Shown one piece after another: positions 1 through 5,870 of a stretch of 8,795 nt of DNA (positions are counted from its first letter, which is position 1; each line of letters begins with the position of its first letter). The stretch comes from Flavobacteriales bacterium UBA972 (GTDB taxonomy: Bacteria > Bacteroidota > Bacteroidia > Flavobacteriales > Schleiferiaceae): positions 4,128 to 12,922 of the forward strand of contig DBBY01000050.1 in assembly GCA_002292855.1 (NCBI GenBank). Direction: 5' to 3'. Both the position numbers and the translations under genes were made by a program. The notes beneath the pieces were generated by a model. The model did no database searches, was not told where the DNA came from, and saw only the letters and a program-made list of their open reading frames with translations.

Positions 1-290
1 ACGACGTGAACGTGGGCGTGCGGCACTTCAAATCCAAGAACGGTCAAACCAATTCTCGTGCATGGAACAACCGCCTTTTGGGCCTCTGCCACAGCGCGGA
101 CCAGGTCAAATACCGCCTGATAATCTTCAGAATCCAAATCAAAGATGCTGTCGACCTCTGCCTTGGGAACCACTAAGGTATGACCCTCGGTAAGGGGGCG
201 TATGTCCAAAAATGCAATGGCGCGGTCTGTTTCGGCAACCCTATGGCAGGGAATCTCCCCTGAAATAATCCGTGAAAAAATACTAGCCAT
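1..290 (-). CDS. HIT-family (histidine triad) nucleotide hydrolase, 3' end outside window
   Basis: Starting from the ATG at 290-288, the minus strand encodes 96 residues that run off the window edge, so the C-terminus is missing. The N-terminus (FSRIISGEIPCHRVAE, residues 5-20) followed by AIAFLDIRPLTEGHTLVVPK (24-43) is the classic opening of small cytoplasmic HIT proteins. The histidine triad is visible at the edge as P-H91-A-H93-V-H95-V; by family knowledge the middle histidine (H93) is the nucleophile that attacks the alpha phosphate of nucleoside phosphoramidates or dinucleotide substrates. The family is usually about 110-140 residues, so roughly 20-40 residues should lie outside. The position 7 that is often Cys in relatives (IFCKI) is Ser here, so a structural zinc site is unlikely. 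The start lies 2 bases after the greA stop, implying translational coupling. The family call is secure; the physiological substrate is unknown. Confidence 0.93.
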   Translation of the reverse strand, partial: MASIFSRIISGEIPCHRVAETDRAIAFLDIRPLTEGHTLVVPKAEVDSIFDLDSEDYQAVFDLVRAVAEAQKAVVPCTRIGLTVLGFEVPHAHVHV

Positions 291-292
291 TC

Positions 293-763
293 TCAGCGTT
301 CGATCGAAACAACCTCAAGACTCATTAGCCCGTTCGGAATTTGAATTTCAGCAACTTCTCCTACGGCCTTGCCCAAGAGGCCTTTGCCAATGGGGGAACT
401 TACCGAGATTTTACCGGACTTTAAATCGGCTTCTTGCTCGCTTACCAGGGTATAGGTCATCGTCGCGGCGGTCTTGGGATTGCGCAGGGTAACCTTTGAA
501 AGAATAAGCACCTTGGTCGAATCCAGCTGGGACTCATCGACAATACGGGCATTGGCAACCAACTCCTCCATGCGGGCAATCTTCATCTCCAGCATGCCCT
601 GTGCCTCTTTGGCGGCATCGTACTCTGCGTTCTCGCTGAGGTCTCCCTTGTCTCGAGCCTCGGCAATCTGCCCAGAAACGCGCGGACGCTCCACACTGCG
701 CAAGTGTTCCAGCTCTTCTTTTAGCTTCTTAAAGCCCTCTGGGGTGTAGTATGAAAGCGACAT
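293..763 (-). CDS. greA: Transcription elongation factor GreA
   Basis: Encodes a complete 156-residue protein, close to the usual GreA length of about 158. GreA enters the secondary channel of RNA polymerase and stimulates cleavage of backtracked RNA so that stalled complexes restart. Residues 1-76 form the N-terminal antiparallel coiled coil. Its tip carries the hallmark GDLSENAEYDAAKEAQG (40-56), with the two acidic residues D41 and E44 that help position the catalytic magnesium. Residues about 80-156 form the FKBP-like C-terminal domain, including SPIGKGLLGKAVGE (123-136), and the protein ends in EVVSIER. The ATG at 763-761 matches the expected N-terminus (SYYTPEGFKKLKEEL). There is no Shine-Dalgarno sequence upstream, as is common in Bacteroidota. 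It is followed after 2 bases by the HIT gene and preceded by a probable terminator, so it likely has its own promoter or depends on readthrough; I could not identify a promoter. GreB is less likely because of the overall sequence match to GreA. Confidence 0.97.
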   Translation of the reverse strand: MSLSYYTPEGFKKLKEELEHLRSVERPRVSGQIAEARDKGDLSENAEYDAAKEAQGMLEMKIARMEELVANARIVDESQLDSTKVLILSKVTLRNPKTAATMTYTLVSEQEADLKSGKISVSSPIGKGLLGKAVGEVAEIQIPNGLMSLEVVSIER

Positions 764-785
764 TCGTTATTGGTTTTAAGCAACA

Positions 786-807
786 AAGACCCCCGACAGG
801 GAGTCTT
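786..807 (-). terminator. Probable intrinsic terminator after the PorV-like gene
   Basis: Read on the minus strand, AAGACTCCC pairs with GGGGGTCTT around a TGTC loop. This gives a 9-bp stem with one T-G wobble. It is followed by TTTGTTG, a short, interrupted T-tract. It starts 22 bases after the stop of the PorV-like gene and ends 22 bases before the greA start, the right place to end the envelope operon. The T-tract is weak, so termination may be partial and allow some readthrough into greA. Confidence 0.62.
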
Positions 808-829
808 CATGGCTGCAAAGTACTCGATT

Positions 830-1855
830 TTACAATACGATGGCCGTTCCAACCGTGTGAATTCCGCCAAATGCGGAATTGGTCATCCGGTAGGCATAGC
901 TCAAGTCCAACTTGCCGTCTCCCATCGGGAGATTAAACGTAAACCCTGCTGCGGGGCCCGTAATCGCCTCTGACCTCAGACCATCAAATCGATTGTCGAA
1001 CTGAGCCCAGCTTGCGCGCAGCGCAAACAGCTCCTTGTAAGCGTACTCGGCACCAACGGTGAATTGATCCTTCTTGAAGGAATTCGAGATAAAGTTGCCC
1101 GCAAAGGTAATTTTGTGCCCTTCGACAAGGTCAAATCCCTTGCTCGCTCCAATGGCAAGCTGCGTTGGCAGCTCGAAATCCTCGGAACGGTTCTGAAAAC
1201 TATTGGTATAAAGCCCCGTGGGAACCGGCAGTACAATGCTCAAGCCGTCTCCGCGGTAGGAGAAGGACGGCCCAATATTGCGCATGGTAATTCCAAAAGA
1301 AAAATCCTTGACGTTGGTAGGTATGTACTGAACTCCCGCGTCAAAGCAAACTCCCGTTGCACTTAAATTATTCACAGCGGAGTTGTACATCTTGATGTTA
1401 ATTCCACCAAAAATGCTCTGCGTAAACTTCTTGGCGTAGGCAAGGCCAATTACCGTAGCAGAAGGCCTGTAGCTGCCTAAGCCTCCGTCGGGCTGGTCCT
1501 CAGTGGTGACCTCAATGTCTCCGTAGTTCATATTGGTTATGTGAATTCCCAATACGCCACCGTTACTAGTGGGCGTTACAAGGCTGCCCGCATTGAGGGT
1601 AATGCCACTGCCCATCAACCATTGCGTATTGGCGAATCCAACCTGCATCCCGTTGATGCGAGCAATACCCGCAACGTTGCCATACAGGCCTTCAAAACCC
1701 CTCACGTTGGCCGTGTTGCCCTCTCCCCAGCCCGCGGTGCGCGCCCATGGATTAACAAGGAGTTCCGACGCGCCTGCCGAACCCGAACGAACGGGATTGC
1801 CAGCAAAGGCCGACAGAGCAGCCAAAAGGGCGGAGGTAAGTACAATATTTTTCAT
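830..1855 (-). CDS. PorV/PorQ-family outer-membrane beta-barrel protein
   Basis: Complete 341-residue protein. Residues 1-18 look like a Sec signal peptide (charged MKN, hydrophobic core, cleavage after SAFA) with no lipobox. The mature part fits the PorV/PorQ family. It opens with G-ASELLVNPWARTAGWGEGN (28-47), then YGNVAGIARINGMQVGFANTQWL (58-80, the equivalent of the family NPAGLA segment). Next come DAGVQYIP with FSFGITMRNIGPS (172-197), LPTQLAIGAS (229-238), FTVGAEYAYKELFALRASW (265-283) and a final barrel segment with a conserved histidine (GGIHTVGTAIVL). PorV proper shuttles T9SS cargo from the SprA translocon to the attachment machinery; paralogues of unknown specialisation are common. 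This gene lies 13 bases downstream of a T9SS cargo gene, suggesting it serves that cargo. AAGGA lies 3 bases before the ATG, closer than ideal. Oddities are NVAGIA in place of NPAGLA and a terminal Leu instead of an aromatic. It is unlikely to be the main PorV, but this cannot be excluded from the window alone. Confidence 0.85.
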   Translation of the reverse strand: MKNIVLTSALLAALSAFAGNPVRSGSAGASELLVNPWARTAGWGEGNTANVRGFEGLYGNVAGIARINGMQVGFANTQWLMGSGITLNAGSLVTPTSNGGVLGIHITNMNYGDIEVTTEDQPDGGLGSYRPSATVIGLAYAKKFTQSIFGGINIKMYNSAVNNLSATGVCFDAGVQYIPTNVKDFSFGITMRNIGPSFSYRGDGLSIVLPVPTGLYTNSFQNRSEDFELPTQLAIGASKGFDLVEGHKITFAGNFISNSFKKDQFTVGAEYAYKELFALRASWAQFDNRFDGLRSEAITGPAAGFTFNLPMGDGKLDLSYAYRMTNSAFGGIHTVGTAIVL

Positions 1856-1868
1856 AATTCCTTAGTTC

Positions 1869-4800
1869 TTAGAAGCCAGTTGGGTTGAACGGACGCATGG
1901 TTCCAAACCACTTAACAATGGTCTGCCCGATGCCTGGGGCATCAATGTGTATGAGGTAAACCCCACTAGCAATAGGCACTTGGTAGTTGTTGGTCAGGTC
2001 CCAATAGATCCACGTGTCGGAGTTGTCCTTGCGCAAGGTCCGCACCAGGGCACCTTCAGTGGTGTAAATAGACATTGTACAACGCGGAGGCAGGTTGGTA
2101 ATCTTCACGCGATTCTCATTTTGAGAAGTCTCGTACTGACTCAAGCTGAAGTACGGGTTGGGCACCACGCGCACCGTTGCCAGTGCGTTCTTAGCCGTTG
2201 CCGAATCACCCGTTACCGTGGCTGCATTGGCAGTGCTGAACAAGTACTTCGGATTGCCCGTATTCGAGTTGTCGGTCACATAGCGCTCGTAGGGGCGGGC
2301 CATGCGAATTTTCACTCGAGCAACCGACGGAAGGCCGTTTGCCGAAGTCGTAGGCTCATACAGGTTGGCATTTTCAAAACGAGCCTCCATTAGAGGAATA
2401 GACACCCACATTAGCGACTTGATCACACGGGTACGGCTGAGAATGTTGCCCATGTTCTTATAGTCGTTGAACAAAGGATTATTCGCTTCGTCTGGGCCGG
2501 CATAATCGATGCTGGTGCGGGTGAGACCCTGCTGCAAGGCTGGACCCAGTATGTACAGATTGTGCTGCCCGCCAAAGCGATACCCTCCAGTAACTGGATC
2601 TGGAATTCTACTATTGACACGACTCGTTGGATTAAACAGCATGTCGTTTCCACGGTCTGCGATCATCCAGCTGTTTTCGCCAAAAGCAATGTTCAAACGA
2701 GTTCCCGTCTCCAAATCAATAGCATAGCCAGGGAACCAAGACCATCCTGTAGTCACCGTGCTTCGCACGAGCTCCCCGTTCACGAGATCCCAACCTAAGT
2801 CAGAACGCAACCTCCACTTACCGGTACCACCGGCAGTTAGTGCGGGGTCTTCACCCATCTCAAACACGGGAACACGCGTCCATTTAGTCCGGTCATCCGT
2901 GAAGACGATATCCACACTGTGCAGTTCAGCAGGGTTCATGCGAGAGGTAAAGGCACTCATCGTAGAGTCCGCCGGCCCCATGCCCAAATGATTAACGGAT
3001 CCTGGCCTTCTGCTCAGGTAGCTTGAATAGGCAAAGGGACCCCAGGTTCCGCCCACGATAGTGGCAAAACGTGACTTGTCGTCGCCCGGGAAGTCTCGGT
3101 ACAGGGAACCCGGAAGCGTAGATACCGAGTTGTTGCCACAAAGCAACCAGTTGCTTGGCGAATAACTTGCATCGTCTACTACCCCAGCGAGCCAAGGCTT
3201 AGTAGCGTCGGTATAAACCACTTCACTACCCAGAATACCGTTATTGCGGGCATTCTCGATGTCGTTGCCTGGAGCAATTTGGTTCCTTAAGTCAATGGAA
3301 ATACCCAACTCTGGAACAATCTGCTCCGCTAAGAACGAGATGGACCTAGAAGATGTCGCCACAATATTTTGGTTCTCGTCTTCAATGCGCCACGTCGCGT
3401 TATTGCTAATTCCGCTAAAAATCATGGTGTAGTTGCCTGCCTTCACCGCAAGAGGATCCACGACTTTTACGTTAACCGGGCCGCTACCTGGCTGGTAAAC
3501 GACGTTGTCCAAGCGGAAGTTGGTCACAATTTCGTTCTCTGAATCTTCAGAGATCTCGAGCTTCGTCCCGCCATTGCCCATTCCCTCTATACGGGTGATG
3601 ATTGGGGCGTCACCATATTTTGCGCGCTGAATGGTGCCGTTGTTTTCCGCAGAAACCTGGTGGGGTATGCCGGTGTACTTCTTCACGTTGTTCCGGCCCG
3701 ATAAGAAGGGACGGCGCTGGCCTCCGGGAGTTAAAACCTGATCGAACTTCTCGTACTCGTTATGGGAGTATGCCACAACCGAGAAGTAGTACTCGCGGTG
3801 ATTTACCAGACGGCGGTCGGTGCCTGTCGCAAAAGCATCTTCCGTAACATGGTAGGTCATCTTAATTCCGTCGTTCGCAACCTTAACCGTCATGTCTTGA
3901 GGAACTAGCAGTTCAAGGTCTGGATTGAGCTCCCAATTGATGAGGCGCCCAATTCCATTCTTTAGGTCGGACTGTGCAATCAACCGAGCCTGGCTTGGAT
4001 CGTAGCGATCGGCCATAGAAACGCTCGCGTTCTTGAGCTGGTAAATCTGAAAACCTTCGAATTTGTAAGTATTGTTCGCGGCCTGAATGAGTGGATCGAT
4101 CTCTTGGTAGTCAAGCTCATCGTTATTCGAGCCTTCACGGTAGGAAAGCATCAGCACCACCGAGCGATCGAGTTCTTGAATTTCAATATCGGGAGCATCC
4201 GGACCGTTTAAGATCTGGAAGCAGTTGTCGAATAAGCTTTGTGCTTTGTCGTCAGCAATAATTACCCGCTCGACCGAGAACAAAGGACCTGGATCGTTCG
4301 TGTTACGCGCCCAAACAGCCCCTGTGGTAATGAAGTTCAGTGCTCCCGGAGCAAGGGAGAATGGACCTGCATTGTGCAGACCCCTCTTGTCTTGACGGTT
4401 GTCTGGCGACTCAAACCAATTCTGAGGAGTGATCGGAGCGGTGATGCCCGTGGTGTCATAAGTGTTGCCCGGATAGGCAAACAAGGTGGCAAGGCCTGTT
4501 CCGTCTGGAGTGAAGCCATCGCCGTTGCCCGTGCAGCCAGGGCCGCATGGAGTCTCTACAACAACAGGGTTTCCGTTTCTCCAACGGGTCTGCATGTAGT
4601 TATAAAACTCTGCAGCATTGCTTGGATTGCCCGAGAAGTTAGAACCCGTATTGTTGTAGTACATGAATCCCGACATGATGATGCGCTCATTAACGCCGGT
4701 AATAGGATTCTCAGGAATACACACTCCGTTGTCGTCACGGACCCCGTCAATGCAGCCGTCGCGGTCGTTGTCTCTGCCGTCAAAGTAGTCGGCAAACGGA

Positions 4801-5852
4801 CCCTGAAAGAAGTCAAAACCAATCGCAGGAGGATTCACTCCATAGCCAATAGGACCCTCGTCGTCACTATCAGCATTGTAAACAAATCCGAGTCCCCTTG
4901 GGATATCAGAACCGATAATGTCGTCTAGGTAGTTACCCAGATCCGCGTCAAACCAGGTCGAGAAGTAGGTATTGGTCAGGCGAAAGGTCGATTTATTGAT
5001 AATACGGTAGTTGTTGAACGTCATGTTGTTGATCTCGTCGTTCGTGGCAAAGGCAAAAGCCTGCGCACGAATCTCGAAGCCCATAGCCCCCGCGTTGGTC
5101 TCAGTATGCACGTTACCGCGGTCGTTGTAAACCCACCAGATCGTTTGGTCGCCGTAAAGCACATCGGTCTCCTTTAGACGGCAATCGTAGGCACGGTCTA
5201 GGTCATAGGCCGGATAGTCCTCGTTGTAGTCGTAGCGTCCGTCTCCGTCTAGGTCGATAAAGGGAGCCAGGGTATAGGGTAACTCCGCATCCACTCCATG
5301 GGCAGGCCAAAACTTCACGATATCAGGTATGCTGCCTTCGTAGCCCGGGAACTTGGTACCCACGTCGCAATCCGGATCGTTCTTGCAAAAGAGCCATCCG
5401 CGGTGCAATTCAACCTGCTCGCGGGTTATAATCCAGTGGCGGTCGTACTTGTCGCAGACGTCCTTAGTAACCGAAGCAAGCCCGTCGGTAGAAAGGGGTC
5501 CGGGCCAAAAGTCGTTGCCGCGCTGGCGGTACACCATCGCCGCAAGCTTGAGCTGATTGCCCTCGTCAAGGCCACCAAGCCAAAGACTGCCGGCAAACAT
5601 GGAGTGGCGATTGCTTCCCTTGGGAACCTCATAGCGCGCGGTGTTAAGGTCCCACCACATGTCGCCACCACCCAAAATAGTCGTACGAACGTTATTAATG
5701 TTGAGGTCAGACTGAGCCCGTGATGGCTGACAGAGCTCCTCCACGGTCTTGTTGGATCGCGTTTTCTTGCCTGAAGTAGTACCAACGTCTTCGCGAGCCA
5801 TTGCCGTGAAGCCAAGGACTAGGGCGGCTAGGGGTAAAAAAATCTTGTTCAT
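1869..5852 (-). CDS. Large secreted surface protein with T9SS type A sorting domain
   Basis: Complete 1327-residue protein. Residues 1-19 form a Sec signal peptide with likely cleavage after TAMA. Residues about 258-352 hold a block that I recognise from large Bacteroidota T9SS cargo proteins, with landmarks NYRIINKST, WFDADLGNYLDDIIGSD, YNADSDDEG and NPPAIGFDFFQGP. Two aspartate-rich loops of calcium-binding type lie at 200-208 and 358-370. Residues about 478-571 hold another recurrent segment (GPFSLAPGALNF, DKAQSLFDNCFQ, ELDRSVVLMLSY). Residues about 597-700 resemble a fibronectin type III-like fold (FEGFQIYQL; REYYFSVVAYSHNEYE). Residues 1227-1317 are the type A sorting domain. There are 12 cysteines, nine of them before residue 441, so disulfides are plausible in the N-terminal half. 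No catalytic motif is visible. The gene sits between a TonB-dependent receptor (18-base gap) and a PorV-like barrel (13-base gap), almost certainly in one operon. I infer a surface-exposed structural or binding component; the ligand and exact function are unknown. Confidence 0.9.
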   Translation of the reverse strand: MNKIFLPLAALVLGFTAMAREDVGTTSGKKTRSNKTVEELCQPSRAQSDLNINNVRTTILGGGDMWWDLNTARYEVPKGSNRHSMFAGSLWLGGLDEGNQLKLAAMVYRQRGNDFWPGPLSTDGLASVTKDVCDKYDRHWIITREQVELHRGWLFCKNDPDCDVGTKFPGYEGSIPDIVKFWPAHGVDAELPYTLAPFIDLDGDGRYDYNEDYPAYDLDRAYDCRLKETDVLYGDQTIWWVYNDRGNVHTETNAGAMGFEIRAQAFAFATNDEINNMTFNNYRIINKSTFRLTNTYFSTWFDADLGNYLDDIIGSDIPRGLGFVYNADSDDEGPIGYGVNPPAIGFDFFQGPFADYFDGRDNDRDGCIDGVRDDNGVCIPENPITGVNERIIMSGFMYYNNTGSNFSGNPSNAAEFYNYMQTRWRNGNPVVVETPCGPGCTGNGDGFTPDGTGLATLFAYPGNTYDTTGITAPITPQNWFESPDNRQDKRGLHNAGPFSLAPGALNFITTGAVWARNTNDPGPLFSVERVIIADDKAQSLFDNCFQILNGPDAPDIEIQELDRSVVLMLSYREGSNNDELDYQEIDPLIQAANNTYKFEGFQIYQLKNASVSMADRYDPSQARLIAQSDLKNGIGRLINWELNPDLELLVPQDMTVKVANDGIKMTYHVTEDAFATGTDRRLVNHREYYFSVVAYSHNEYEKFDQVLTPGGQRRPFLSGRNNVKKYTGIPHQVSAENNGTIQRAKYGDAPIITRIEGMGNGGTKLEISEDSENEIVTNFRLDNVVYQPGSGPVNVKVVDPLAVKAGNYTMIFSGISNNATWRIEDENQNIVATSSRSISFLAEQIVPELGISIDLRNQIAPGNDIENARNNGILGSEVVYTDATKPWLAGVVDDASYSPSNWLLCGNNSVSTLPGSLYRDFPGDDKSRFATIVGGTWGPFAYSSYLSRRPGSVNHLGMGPADSTMSAFTSRMNPAELHSVDIVFTDDRTKWTRVPVFEMGEDPALTAGGTGKWRLRSDLGWDLVNGELVRSTVTTGWSWFPGYAIDLETGTRLNIAFGENSWMIADRGNDMLFNPTSRVNSRIPDPVTGGYRFGGQHNLYILGPALQQGLTRTSIDYAGPDEANNPLFNDYKNMGNILSRTRVIKSLMWVSIPLMEARFENANLYEPTTSANGLPSVARVKIRMARPYERYVTDNSNTGNPKYLFSTANAATVTGDSATAKNALATVRVVPNPYFSLSQYETSQNENRVKITNLPPRCTMSIYTTEGALVRTLRKDNSDTWIYWDLTNNYQVPIASGVYLIHIDAPGIGQTIVKWFGTMRPFNPTGF
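1872..2174 (-). other. T9SS type A C-terminal sorting domain with extra C-terminal tail
   Basis: This segment encodes residues 1227-1327 of the large protein. Diagnostic elements in order are VRVVPNPY (1227-1234), RVKITNLPPRCTMSIYTTEG (1248-1267), the WDLTNN segment (1284-1289) and IASGVYLIHI (1294-1303). These match the PNP(Y), FTNLP, IYTxxG, WDLxN and SGVY signatures of type A sorting domains, which direct cargo through the T9SS translocon and are normally removed or used for attachment. Such domains usually end soon after the last Lys-Ile/Val strand. Here the chain continues as WFGTMRPFNPTGF (1315-1327). Confidence 0.9.
4743..4781 (-). other. Aspartate-rich, calcium-loop-like motif in the large protein
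   Basis: Encodes DGRDNDRDGCIDG (residues 358-370). The spacing D361-x-D363-x-D365-G-x-I-D369 is that of an EF-hand or thrombospondin type 3-like calcium loop. A cysteine (C367) sits inside it, with another at C378 nearby, which suits a disulfide-stapled extracellular loop. Calcium binding is an inference from the pattern. Confidence 0.55.
5229..5255 (-). other. DxDxDG calcium-loop-like motif in the large protein
   Basis: Encodes DLDGDGRYD (residues 200-208), the canonical DxDxDGxxD loop seen in dockerin, EF-hand and thrombospondin type 3 repeats. It is followed by more acidic residues (YNEDYPAYDLDRAYD, 209-223). It is one of two such loops in the N-terminal third of the protein. Metal binding is inferred from the pattern only. 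Confidence 0.6.
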
Positions 5853-5870
5853 AGCTTATTAAATACAGTA

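Noticed and set aside
202..492. 96-codon plus-strand frame spanning the HIT/greA junction
   Set aside because: It overlaps two securely identified minus-strand genes and its product resembles no known protein.
750..810. Small minus-strand open frame starting at the ATG at 810 and running into greA
   Set aside because: It begins within the terminator hairpin, overlaps the greA start out of frame and has no translation signal.
763..829. TACTTTG-like element (minus strand) as a Bacteroidota -7 promoter for greA
   Set aside because: It lacks one base of the TAnnTTTG pattern and has no TTG element at a suitable distance; chance similarity is likely.
4239..4928. 229-codon open frame on the plus strand antisense to the large T9SS cargo gene
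   Set aside because: It lies wholly inside a well-supported minus-strand gene, shows no domain, signal peptide or recognisable motif, and its composition reads like a reverse-frame translation of that gene.
1869..5852. Large cargo as a protease, glycosidase or other enzyme
   Set aside because: No catalytic motif was visible in 1327 residues; recognisable parts are the signal peptide, structural segments and the sorting domain.
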